A stretch of 64,000 bases of DNA. Source: Phycisphaerae bacterium (lineage in GTDB: Bacteria; Planctomycetota; Phycisphaerae; Sedimentisphaerales; Anaerobacaceae). Below are positions 1 to 8,039 of this stretch, in pieces. The notes under the pieces are model-generated. The model saw only the letters and a program-made list of their open reading frames with translations. It did not search any database and was not told the origin of the DNA. The stretch spans positions 1 to 64,000 of the forward strand of contig JAAYBV010000051.1 of assembly GCA_012744475.1 (NCBI GenBank), in the 5' to 3' direction. Positions within the stretch are counted from its first letter, which is position 1. Each line of letters opens with the position of its first letter. Both the position numbers and the translations under genes were made by a program.

Positions 1-926
1 CCCTGGCTGAGCAGCACATCCATCGGATTGGCCCGTCCGGCGGTATTGACGTCCGCGAACGAGGTCCCGAAGTACACATCGTGCGAGGCCGCAAACTCCC
101 CCGCCGTCCAGCTCAGCGCCACATCCCATGGCACATCCACCTGCCCATCTTCGGGATACGGGCCGGCGGCTATCGGTTCACCGGGTTTGGATTTGAAGTT
201 GTTGGCGATCGCCGCCGGGCTCAAGACACCGTCATGGATGCGCACTTCCGCGATGGAGCCGGTGAAGTTGACTGACGCGTAGGCGCTCGTGCCGGCGTCA
301 TCCGACTGGGCGGCCACACGGATGATATTCGGTCCATGCGTGTTCAGCACCACCGCGCGCGTGGTGTTCTCCTCGGCATTGACATAGAGACGAACGGTGG
401 CGCCATCGTACGTGTACACCAGATACCACCAGTTGTTGGCCGCCGGAGCGGGCGAGTGCTCGCCCGACCAAGGCATGTCCGCGGTATCCCAGTGCCCCAC
501 GGCGCCCCACGTGGCATGGTTGCCATAGTTGAAACCGATGTTTGTTCCGGCCGGGCCGCCGCGATGGCTCCAGGAAACCATCGTCTCCTCGCCCACGAAA
601 TCGGGGCCGTTGTAGACCCAGACTTCGATGGAGCGGGTACCCGCCCCCTGGATGCCGGGGACCGACAGAGGACCCTCGAAGTAACTTGAACCGTCGAAGG
701 TCACCGCCTTGCGGCCGGCCACGTCTTCAACCACGGGAACGCCCTGGGGCTCGAAATCGTTCAGCGTCCCATGGTTGACCCACCTCTGCGTCACGGTTCC
801 ATACGACAGATCCTCAGCTCGCAGATCGACCAGCAATTCCTCGGCCACGATGATGCCGGCAACCGCCGGGCCGGACACACCAGAGACCAGACCGATCAGG
901 ATCAGGTACACCAAAGCCTTGCGCAT
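1..926 (-). CDS. Secreted LamG-domain protein, N-terminal part (cut by window edge)
   Basis: The reading frame opens at an ATG at 926, preceded by a clear GGAGG, and stays open to the edge; the C-terminus is outside the window. The first ~24 residues (MRKALVYLILIGLVSG...) form a Sec signal peptide. Residues ~30-235 look like a LamG/concanavalin-like lectin fold (motifs VTFDGSSYFEG, NNWWYLVYTYDGATVRLYVN, GSIAEVRIHDGVLS). This is followed by the start of the module DVYFGTSFADVNTAGR, which also occurs in the three large proteins at 35546-44223. It is probably an exported or cell-surface carbohydrate-binding protein. No catalytic residues were identified and the ligand is unknown. Confidence 0.85.
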   Translation of the reverse strand, partial: MRKALVYLILIGLVSGVSGPAVAGIIVAEELLVDLRAEDLSYGTVTQRWVNHGTLNDFEPQGVPVVEDVAGRKAVTFDGSSYFEGPLSVPGIQGAGTRSIEVWVYNGPDFVGEETMVSWSHRGGPAGTNIGFNYGNHATWGAVGHWDTADMPWSGEHSPAPAANNWWYLVYTYDGATVRLYVNAEENTTRAVVLNTHGPNIIRVAAQSDDAGTSAYASVNFTGSIAEVRIHDGVLSPAAIANNFKSKPGEPIAAGPYPEDGQVDVPWDVALSWTAGEFAASHDVYFGTSFADVNTAGRANPMDVLLSQ

Positions 927-1329
927 CGTCATCCTCCTTTCAAAGACACTCATCTGTGATATTTCGGCAGAACGGCATGACCATACCCCCTCCCAGCCAG
1001 CCATGCGACGTGAACTGCGCACCCTACTCCTCGTCCTGGCACACACACACCGGAACTTGCCGCTTCGGGACCCTTGTCTCCAATTCTCTCGATCTAGGAG
1101 GTCTGCCTCCACAGCCGATGACGAGACATTGCCCACGTGACGATCCTGCCGAAACATATGGAGGAAACCGTCCAAGCCATGCTATCTTATACCAAATGGC
1201 ACATCGTTCGGCAACAGAATTCCACCCGGTTACGGCTCTGGGTGGGCGGCTTGCTTTCGGCATCTGGTCGAGTAAACTGAATCCGTGCCGGAAATGCCGG
1301 CGGAAACAGGCATCGTCTATGAGGCGAAT
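927..1329. other. Intergenic region between divergent genes
   Basis: About 400 bases lie between the divergent LamG-type gene and the ferritin-like gene. Promoters for both must lie here, but I see no convincing -35/-10 pair. It contains a short CA-rich run (near 1041-1051) and small overlapping reading frames with no protein-like composition. No RNA gene was recognised. Confidence 0.5.
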
Positions 1330-1773
1330 ATGCCGAGGTTCCGGTCTGTACAGGACATACTGGATTTCGCGATCGGCCAGGAGATCGAGGCCCATGACTT
1401 CTACATGAGCCTGGCCGAGACCGTCATCGATGTTGACCTCCGTGAGACCATCAAGGGTTTCGCGATCGACGAGGTGCAGCACCGGATCCACCTCGAGGCC
1501 ATCAGGGCCGGCGAAATCGGCTTCATTGATGATGCGGTCGGCAGCCTGGACGTGGCCGAGACGGCGCCTGAGGCAGAACCGAGCGTCGAGATGAGCTACG
1601 TCGACCTGCTCGCACTCGCCATGAAAAAGGAGAAAACAGCATTCCGCATCTACACGAATCTGGCCTCCATTACGACGAACGAGCGGTTCCGAGACACACT
1701 GCTGGGACTGGCGAGGGAGGAGGCTCAGCACAAGTTGAGGCTGGAAATTGAGTACGATTGGGAGACGGCGTAG
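1330..1773 (+). CDS. Rubrerythrin/ferritin-like diiron protein
   Basis: A protein of about 147 residues with two tandem helix-pair halves, each carrying an E...Y plus E/DxxH pattern: EIEAHDFY with DEVQHRIHLE, then KEKTAFRIY with REEAQHKLRLE. That is the four-helix diiron carboxylate layout of the rubrerythrin/ferritin-like family, without a rubredoxin tail. The likely role is peroxide or iron handling in the cytoplasm. The start at 1330 (MPRFRSVQDILDFAIGQE) fits the family's usual N-terminus; an in-frame ATG at 1285 would add 15 unlikely residues. No strong ribosome-binding site precedes either start. The mannosyltransferase-like gene follows 34 bases downstream, so the two may be co-transcribed. 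Confidence 0.82.
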   Translation: MPRFRSVQDILDFAIGQEIEAHDFYMSLAETVIDVDLRETIKGFAIDEVQHRIHLEAIRAGEIGFIDDAVGSLDVAETAPEAEPSVEMSYVDLLALAMKKEKTAFRIYTNLASITTNERFRDTLLGLAREEAQHKLRLEIEYDWETA

Positions 1774-1807
1774 CGTGCTTCATCGCAGCGTCGCAGAAGG
1801 ACGTGAC

Positions 1808-2938
1808 ATGCATATCCTGGCACTGGAACCTTACTACGGAGGCAGTCACAGAGCCTTTCTGGACGGCTGGTCGGCTTTGAGCCGGCACGCCTGGACCGTT
1901 CTGACGTTGCCGCCATACAAGTGGAAGTGGCGGATGCGGCACGCGGCGATAACGTTCGCGCAGGAGGTTCACGAGCATTCGTCCGCCAACCTCTCATGGG
2001 ACTTGCTGTTCTGCTCGGATATGCTGAACCTGGCGGAGTTTCGCGGCCTGGCGTGCCGCGAGATCGGCGAGCTTCCCGCTCTGATCTACTTTCACGAGAA
2101 TCAACTGACCTATCCGGTGCGCGTCGAAAGCGAACGAGACTACCAGTTCGCGATGACCAACATGACCAGCGCGCTGGCGGCCGATGCGGTATGGTTCAAC
2201 TCCTCATTTCATCGGGACGAGTTCCTCGGTGCGCTCGATGCCTTTCTGGGGCGTATGCCCGACTATCAGCCCATCGATGCGGTGCAGACCATCCGAAGCA
2301 AGACGTGCATCCATCCACCCGGTGTCACGAGGATGCTGATGCGTGACATAAGGAAGGCTGGACCGCTGCGGATTCTCTGGGCGGCCCGATGGGAGCATGA
2401 CAAGAACCCGGAGAACTTCTTTCGGGCGCTCGAAATCCTGCGACGGCGCGGCGTCGCGTTCCGCCTGAGCGTCATCGGAGAGCAGTTCCGCGAGACGCCG
2501 GAGATCTTCGTGCGGGCCCAGCGGGAGTTCGTCGACCGCATCGACCGATGGGGCTATCAGGACAGCCGGGCGGAGTATGAGGCGGCGCTGGCGGAGGCGG
2601 ACGTCTTCGTCTCGACAGCGCGACACGAGTTCTTCGGTCTGTGCGCGGTCGAGGCGGCGTTGGCGGGCGCGATCCCGCTGCTGCCGAACCGCCTGGCCTA
2701 TCCGGAGATCTTCGGACTGGGCCAGAACGAGGATGCCGATCGGTTCTTCTACGATGGGAGCCCCGAGGCCCTGGCCGAGAGACTGGCGGACCTGGCGGCT
2801 CTCGTGGCGCAAGGCCGGTCATTGGTCGATCAAACCGGAGAACTGGGAGAGCGGCTCCGACGATTCGAGTGGCCCAATCTCGTCCCCGCGCTCGATGAGG
2901 CCGTAGAGAAAGTCGTCGGGAACCAGATGAGGCCTTGA
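1808..2938 (+). CDS. tRNA-queuosine alpha-mannosyltransferase-like glycosyltransferase (DUF3524)
   Basis: The protein has 376 residues, starting at the ATG at 1808 behind AGAAGGA. Residues 1-170 match the DUF3524 N-terminal domain (MHILALEPYYGGSHRAFLDG, LIYFHENQLTYPV, WFNSSFHRDEFL). Residues ~190-370 are a GT-B glycosyltransferase half (ILWAARWEHDKNPENFF, then HEFFGLCAVEAALAG with the EX7E-like segment, then IPLLPNRLAYPEIFG). The same architecture occurs in vertebrate GTDC1/QTMAN, which mannosylates queuosine in tRNA-Asp. A sugar-transferase role on tRNA or another acceptor in the cytoplasm is inferred. No queuosine biosynthesis gene is visible nearby. Confidence 0.8.
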   Translation: MHILALEPYYGGSHRAFLDGWSALSRHAWTVLTLPPYKWKWRMRHAAITFAQEVHEHSSANLSWDLLFCSDMLNLAEFRGLACREIGELPALIYFHENQLTYPVRVESERDYQFAMTNMTSALAADAVWFNSSFHRDEFLGALDAFLGRMPDYQPIDAVQTIRSKTCIHPPGVTRMLMRDIRKAGPLRILWAARWEHDKNPENFFRALEILRRRGVAFRLSVIGEQFRETPEIFVRAQREFVDRIDRWGYQDSRAEYEAALAEADVFVSTARHEFFGLCAVEAALAGAIPLLPNRLAYPEIFGLGQNEDADRFFYDGSPEALAERLADLAALVAQGRSLVDQTGELGERLRRFEWPNLVPALDEAVEKVVGNQMRP

Positions 2939-2947
2939 CCGGCGCGT

Positions 2948-4141
2948 CTACCTCGGGACGTGTTTCTTGCGGTACTCTCGCAGACTGGTTCCTGTCTCTT
3001 TGCGGAAGTAGCGGCTGATGTGCTCGACGCCGTCAAAGCCCGACTTGACGGCGATCTCCGTGATGCTCATGTCGGTCCCCACGAGGAGGCCGATGATATA
3101 GTTGACGCGAACGCGCCGGATCTCCTGGTAGACGGAGCGTCGCAGAATGCCCTTGAACCGTTTCTCGAGAACGCGCCGCGAGACGTTGGTGGCCTCGACG
3201 ACGTCGTCGACCTGGATCATACGATTGGGATTCCGGCGGATGAAGCGTACCGCGGCGGCCACCTCCGAGTCGGTCACAGCCAGCATGTCGGTCGACATTC
3301 GCGTCACGATGTGCGTCGGACGCACGGGGATCTGCTGGCCGGTCATCGGCTCGCCTTTCATGAGCCCGTCGAGCAGTCGGGCCGCCTCGTGGCCGGCGGT
3401 CTCTGTGTCCAGCGCAATGCTGGAGATCGGCGGATCGGCCAGATCGCAGAGCAGCACGTCGTTGTCGACCCCGAGCACCGCCACCTGGTCGGGCACGTAG
3501 AGATCCGCCAGCTTGCAGGCCTCGATCACCTGCAAGGCGCGATCGTCGTTGCAGCACATCAGCGCTACCGGCTTGGGCAATGACTCCAACCACTCCGCGA
3601 TCAGGTTCTGCTCGCTCTTCCAGGCGCGTTTGGCCCGAGCCTTGGGCTGGCGGTACACGTTCGTATGGAACCCTGCGCGCTGGAGCCGCGCGGTGAAATG
3701 GCGGGCGCGCAATCGAGACCAGATGAACTCATCGAGGCCGCAGTAGGCGAAGTTCTGGAAACCGCGATCGAGAAAGTGCTCGGCCGCCATGGAGCCGATG
3801 GCGGCGCTGTCGGTGATGATCGCCGGGAACGGGGTGTAACTCTCCCTGTTGTGCTGGGCAAAAATGACGGGGAATTTCCACCCGGAGAGATTCTCCGCAA
3901 TCTGGACATCGCGCATGATGGCCCCGTCGATCTTCAGGTCCCGCCACTCGGGCAGCGAGGAGTCCAGACCGGCAGACCACCGATAGACGCGCCACGGCCC
4001 GTGCAGCCGCGAGTAGCGCGCGATTCCGTAGAGCAGACCGCGCCCGAACTCGCGAGAGGTTTCGACGAACAGAAGAACCGAGGGCGCCGTGTCTGCTCCC
4101 GGCCTTGCCAACTTTCGTGCACTGGTTCGCTCGGTCTTCAT
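2948..4141 (-). CDS. XylR-type sugar-responsive AraC-family regulator
   Basis: About 397 residues. Residues ~20-275 form a LacI/periplasmic-binding-like sensor (VLLFVETSREFGRGLLYGIA, GVDNDVLLCDLADPPISSI). Residues ~290-390 form an AraC two-helix DNA-binding domain (MSITEIAVKSGFDGVEHISR, FRKETGTSLREYRK). This is the architecture of E. coli XylR, but the gene sits at the end of an L-arabinose block, so L-arabinose or a related pentose is the likely inducer. The frame is open back to 4255, overlapping the isomerase stop. I chose the ATG at 4141 because homologues begin about 20 residues before VLLFVET; 4183 is an alternative. It presumably controls the adjoining operon. Confidence 0.85.
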   Translation of the reverse strand: MKTERTSARKLARPGADTAPSVLLFVETSREFGRGLLYGIARYSRLHGPWRVYRWSAGLDSSLPEWRDLKIDGAIMRDVQIAENLSGWKFPVIFAQHNRESYTPFPAIITDSAAIGSMAAEHFLDRGFQNFAYCGLDEFIWSRLRARHFTARLQRAGFHTNVYRQPKARAKRAWKSEQNLIAEWLESLPKPVALMCCNDDRALQVIEACKLADLYVPDQVAVLGVDNDVLLCDLADPPISSIALDTETAGHEAARLLDGLMKGEPMTGQQIPVRPTHIVTRMSTDMLAVTDSEVAAAVRFIRRNPNRMIQVDDVVEATNVSRRVLEKRFKGILRRSVYQEIRRVRVNYIIGLLVGTDMSITEIAVKSGFDGVEHISRYFRKETGTSLREYRKKHVPR

Positions 4142-4230
4142 CAGATCATGGACATCCAGTTTCGTGCGCCTTGGCGAGGGCATCACCCGGTGCGAGGCTC
4201 GATTCCGACGAGCGCTCGTATCCGAACGGA

Positions 4231-5637
4231 TCAGACGTGTCGGTAGACGTCCCAACCCAGGTAGTTGCCCAGCGCCTCCGTGATGGCGCCGGCCCTCTGG
4301 CAGAGGTTGACCGCCACGTGGTGTTCGAATCCCATCTGGCAGATGTAATTCAGGAGCATCTGCAGGTTGTCAATCTTGATGACGCCGTAGCCGCCGAACG
4401 TGTCGAGCTTGTCGTTTGTGAACGTGCCCTGACCGACATAGGCGCGAAGCAGACCTTCCACATCGTCGGTGCTGGTGCGACAGAAGGTCGCCGGCGAGGG
4501 CTTGATTCGCCCGACGATAGTCCCAAAGGTGTTGTCCTTGCCCACCGATCCGGCGATGATCTCCTGGAAATCCATCCGGTCGGCCTTGAAGAACGACTTG
4601 GGCAGATTGCTGCAATGGAAGAGCACGCACTTGTTCGGATCGCCCTCGAAGTTGTTGTTCCAGTCCAGCAGCGCGCTGGGCGACTCGCCGGCCAACTGAA
4701 GGATGTGCATCGCCAGCAGTCCGGTGATGTCCACCTCGCAGGCGCTGGGCCGCAGCGATTCGCTCATCATGCTCATCAGGGCGCAGGGCACGATCCCGAA
4801 ATACTCCTCCAGCGCCGTCCAGCACTGGATGGCGGTGCCCGCCAGTTCCTTCTCCTTGACCCAGGCATCGATCACGGCCCCGAACTTGGCCATCTTCAGC
4901 AAGCTGTCGGGTGGGATGGTCCGCACGTTTGTGTACCTGCGGATTGCGTTGAGCTTGGCCCGGACCGCGGGGGCCTTGTCGGCCAGATGATCTACCTTGG
5001 CGAGAATCTCGTACAGATCGACCGGCTCGATGGCGATGTCGGCGAACTCGAGAATCTTCTCGCTGTAGCGAACCGTGTTGAAGGCAGCCGGCCGACTGCC
5101 AATGGCGCCGAACCGGACGTTTTTGAGGCCTTTGACCACACGACAGATAGCGGCAAACTCGTCCAGATCGTGCTTGAATTCGTCCGACACGACCTTTACG
5201 GTGTGCGAGGTCGTGAGCGTGAAGGGGATCCCCGCCTGTCGGAGATTGTTGCACACGCTGATCTTGCCGCAGAAGGAGTCCCGGCGACCGCCCATCGCCA
5301 TCTGCCCGGCCGCATCCTCTTCCGCCTGGATCAGGATCGGGACATTCAGTCCACTGCGTCTGACCGCTTCGGCAACCCCCCGCTCTTCTCCGAAGTTGGG
5401 CAGCGTCACGATGATCCCGTCGATCTTGTCGGCCTTGGAGGCGAACAGGGCCGCACATTTCTTGGCGTCTTCGAACGTCTCGACCGCTCCGAACTTCGTC
5501 TCGGTCATCGACAGCGCGACGCTGTCGTAGCCGCTCTCTTTGAGAACCTTCAGGATGTCCCTGCGACCTTCTTTCGCCAGCGCATCGGGAAAGAAGCCGC
5601 GGTTGCCCACGATGACTCCGAACGTAACCCTGGCCAT
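4231..5637 (-). CDS. L-fucose/L-arabinose isomerase family protein (likely pentose isomerase)
   Basis: The protein has 468 residues and resembles the FucI/AraA superfamily but not classical AraA. The N-terminal part is Rossmann-like (FGVIVGNRGFFPDALAKEG, IIVTLPNFGEE). Candidate metal or catalytic residues are the Glu in SACEVDITG, the Asp in LLDWNNNFEG, and the His residues in VLFHCSNLP and FEHHVAVN. Its stop is followed closely by the regulator, and araD lies 12 bases upstream. With ribulokinase and araD as neighbours, the most economical role is L-arabinose to L-ribulose isomerisation in the cytoplasm. L-fucose or D-arabinose as substrate cannot be excluded from sequence alone. Confidence 0.82.
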   Translation of the reverse strand: MARVTFGVIVGNRGFFPDALAKEGRRDILKVLKESGYDSVALSMTETKFGAVETFEDAKKCAALFASKADKIDGIIVTLPNFGEERGVAEAVRRSGLNVPILIQAEEDAAGQMAMGGRRDSFCGKISVCNNLRQAGIPFTLTTSHTVKVVSDEFKHDLDEFAAICRVVKGLKNVRFGAIGSRPAAFNTVRYSEKILEFADIAIEPVDLYEILAKVDHLADKAPAVRAKLNAIRRYTNVRTIPPDSLLKMAKFGAVIDAWVKEKELAGTAIQCWTALEEYFGIVPCALMSMMSESLRPSACEVDITGLLAMHILQLAGESPSALLDWNNNFEGDPNKCVLFHCSNLPKSFFKADRMDFQEIIAGSVGKDNTFGTIVGRIKPSPATFCRTSTDDVEGLLRAYVGQGTFTNDKLDTFGGYGVIKIDNLQMLLNYICQMGFEHHVAVNLCQRAGAITEALGNYLGWDVYRHV

Positions 5638-5649
5638 TTCGGTTCTCCT

Positions 5650-6339
5650 TTAGGTTTGCCCGTAGTAGGCGTTCTTGCCGTGCTTTCGCAGGTAGTGCTT
5701 GTCCAGAAGGTCCTGAGAAATGGGCTGCTGTTCGGGATGGATCGCAAGCACCCCGGAAGCCATCTTCGCCACCTCCTCCAGGACCACGGCGTTCTTGACG
5801 GATTCGGCAGGCCCCTTGCCCCAGGTGAACGGGCCGTGATTGGCCACGAGGACCGCCGGCATCTGCATCGGGTCGATCTGCTGGAAACGCCGGACGATCA
5901 CCAGGCCCGTATTGGCCTCATAGTTGTCGCGAATCTCCGCGGCCGTCATCGCGTCGGTTACCGGGACGGCGCCGTAGAAATGGTCGGCGTGCGTCGTCCC
6001 GAGACACGGGATGTCCCGCTGGGCCTGGGCCCACATCGTCGCATGGGGCGAGTGCGTGTGGCAGATGCCTCCGACGCCTTGGAAGCTGCGATACAACTCC
6101 AGGTGCGTCGGCGTGTCCGACGACGGACGCAGGTCCCCTTCTACGACGTGGCCCTGCAAGTCGAGCAGGACAATCTGCTCGGGCACCAGCTCGTCGTAAC
6201 TGACCCCGCTGGGTTTGATCGCGACGATGCCTGCCTCGCGGTCGATCCCGCTGACGTTGCCCCAGGTGAAGACGACGAGATGATGCCGCACAAGATCGAG
6301 GTTCGCTTGGCAGACCTGTTGTTTGAGCTTCTCGTGCAT
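5650..6339 (-). CDS. araD: L-ribulose-5-phosphate 4-epimerase
   Basis: A 229-residue class II aldolase-fold zinc enzyme. Visible family motifs are TWGNVSGIDREAG, KPSGVSYDEL, SSDTPTHLELYR and HTHSPHATMWAQA (zinc histidines), then TTHADHFYGAVPVT and VANHGPFTWGK with the third zinc histidine. It interconverts L-ribulose-5-phosphate and D-xylulose-5-phosphate, feeding the pentose phosphate pathway. It starts two bases after the ribulokinase stop and ends 12 bases before the isomerase start, so the three are very probably one transcript. The length is normal for AraD/UlaF/SgbE proteins; the context favours AraD. Confidence 0.93.
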   Translation of the reverse strand: MHEKLKQQVCQANLDLVRHHLVVFTWGNVSGIDREAGIVAIKPSGVSYDELVPEQIVLLDLQGHVVEGDLRPSSDTPTHLELYRSFQGVGGICHTHSPHATMWAQAQRDIPCLGTTHADHFYGAVPVTDAMTAAEIRDNYEANTGLVIVRRFQQIDPMQMPAVLVANHGPFTWGKGPAESVKNAVVLEEVAKMASGVLAIHPEQQPISQDLLDKHYLRKHGKNAYYGQT

Positions 6340-6341
6340 CG

Positions 6342-8015
6342 CTACGCGTTGGCCTTCTCTTTGATTTCCAGCAGTTCCTTCATCACATTGCCCATCGCCA
6401 GCGGTTGGCCTTGCAGACCGAAACCATCGTGGAGCTGCCGGTAAAGCCCGTAGAACCGGCGATAGACCGCATGGTTCTCCGGGATCGGTTTGAACGTGGT
6501 GCTCTTGATGCCGCACATGGCCGCCTGGGCCTCGGCAAAAGTCGCGAACGCGCCACCAACCACGGCCGCCGCGATGGCCGAGCCCAGCGCGCAGGTTTGG
6601 GCCGAGCGCGAGATCTTCATCTCGCGTCCGGTGACATCGGCGTAAATCTGCATGAGCATGGCATTCTTCTCGGAAATCCCGCCGCAGTTGACCACCTCGG
6701 AGATCTCGACGCCATACTCCTCGAACCGGTTGATGATGGTCAGGGCGCCGAACGCGGTCGCCTCCACCAGAGCGCGGTAAATCTCCTCGGGCCGGGTGTG
6801 AAGGGTCTGGCCCAGGAGCAATCCGGTCAGCCGCTGGTCGACCAAGATCGTTCGGTTGCCGTTGTTCCAATCGAGGGCCAGCAGTCCGGACTGGCCCGGC
6901 TTGAGCCTGGCGGCCTTCTCGGTCAGCGCCTGGTGCGAGCCGGCCTGCTTGCCACCGGGCTGGATGTAGTTGACGAACCAGTTGAAGATGTCCCCGACGG
7001 CGGACTGGCCCGCTTCGAGGCCATAGAAGCCCGGCAGGATAGAACCATCCACAATGCCGCAGATACCCGGGATGTCGGGCAGCTTGGCGCTGCATGGAGC
7101 CACCACCATGTCACACGTGCTGGTGCCGATGATCTTGACGAGCACGCCGGCCTTGATGCCGGAGCCGACACCGCCCAAGTGGGCGTCGAAGGCGCCCATC
7201 GCCACCGGGATGCCGGCCTTCAAGCCCAGCTTGCCCGCCCACGCATCGGTGAGTTTGCCCGCGATCTGATCGACGGCGTAGGTCTTGTTGCCCAGGGTCC
7301 GGCGGAGCTTGCCCAGCTTCGGGTCGAGCCTGGCGAGGAACGCTTCATCGGGATAGCCACCCCACTCGTCGCTGAACATGGCCTTGTGTCCGGCCGCACA
7401 GCGACATCGCCTGATCTTCGCCGGCGCATCAGTCCCGGTCAGCACGGCCGGCAGCCAGTCGGCGTGTTCGACCCATGTATACGCCGCGTCGAAGACGTTG
7501 GGCGCAGCGCGCAGGCAATGAAGGATCTTGCTGAAAAACCATTCCGAAGAATACGTCCCGCCGCACTTGGCCAGGTACTCCGGGTGCTCCTTCCTGGCCA
7601 GTTCGGTGATCTCGGCGGCCTCGGCGTATCCGGTGTGGTCCTTCCACAGCCACGCGTGAGCGTTCGGATTGTCCTTGAACGCGTCGAGCACCGCCAGCGG
7701 CGTCCCGTTCTTATCGACGGGCAGCGGCGTCGAGCCGGTCGTGTCCACACCGATGCCGATGATGTTCTTCGGGTCGAACTTCGAATCCGCCTTGCGGGCT
7801 TCGGCAATCGCTCCGGCGACGGAGACCTCCGCTCCCTTCAGGTAATCGGCGGGATTCTGTCGGGCGAGATTGTGATCGGACGCATCGAGCAGGATGCCCG
7901 CTTCGCCCGCCTCATACTCATACACGCACGTCCCCAGCTCGCGACCGTTCGATGTATCGACGATCAGGCATCGCACGGAATTCGTGCCGTAGTCCAAGCC
8001 AATCACATACGCCAT
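6342..8015 (-). CDS. araB: Ribulokinase
   Basis: A 557-residue FGGY-family sugar kinase. The N-terminal phosphate-binding strand is MAYVIGLDYGTNSVRCLIVD. VDTTGSTPLPVD and GGTYSSEWFFSKILH lie in the sugar-binding lobe. The C-terminal lobe has MGAFDAHLGGVGSGI, GTSTCDMVVAPC and NCGGISEKNAMLMQIYADV. These are the landmarks of AraB-type ribulokinase, and the length agrees. It phosphorylates L-ribulose with ATP. The gene lies 24 bases after the symporter and directly before araD, in the order expected of an arabinose catabolic operon. Confidence 0.93.
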   Translation of the reverse strand: MAYVIGLDYGTNSVRCLIVDTSNGRELGTCVYEYEAGEAGILLDASDHNLARQNPADYLKGAEVSVAGAIAEARKADSKFDPKNIIGIGVDTTGSTPLPVDKNGTPLAVLDAFKDNPNAHAWLWKDHTGYAEAAEITELARKEHPEYLAKCGGTYSSEWFFSKILHCLRAAPNVFDAAYTWVEHADWLPAVLTGTDAPAKIRRCRCAAGHKAMFSDEWGGYPDEAFLARLDPKLGKLRRTLGNKTYAVDQIAGKLTDAWAGKLGLKAGIPVAMGAFDAHLGGVGSGIKAGVLVKIIGTSTCDMVVAPCSAKLPDIPGICGIVDGSILPGFYGLEAGQSAVGDIFNWFVNYIQPGGKQAGSHQALTEKAARLKPGQSGLLALDWNNGNRTILVDQRLTGLLLGQTLHTRPEEIYRALVEATAFGALTIINRFEEYGVEISEVVNCGGISEKNAMLMQIYADVTGREMKISRSAQTCALGSAIAAAVVGGAFATFAEAQAAMCGIKSTTFKPIPENHAVYRRFYGLYRQLHDGFGLQGQPLAMGNVMKELLEIKEKANA

Positions 8016-8039
8016 CGTTCACCCCTCGAATGAAACCTT

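Noticed and set aside
4105-6444. 779-codon open frame on the plus strand
   Set aside because: It is antisense to the isomerase, araD and the regulator; the translation is Arg/Asp/His-rich with no domain, as expected for the complementary frame of GC-rich genes.
6405-8033. 542-codon open frame on the plus strand
   Set aside because: Antisense shadow of araB, which has complete FGGY motifs.
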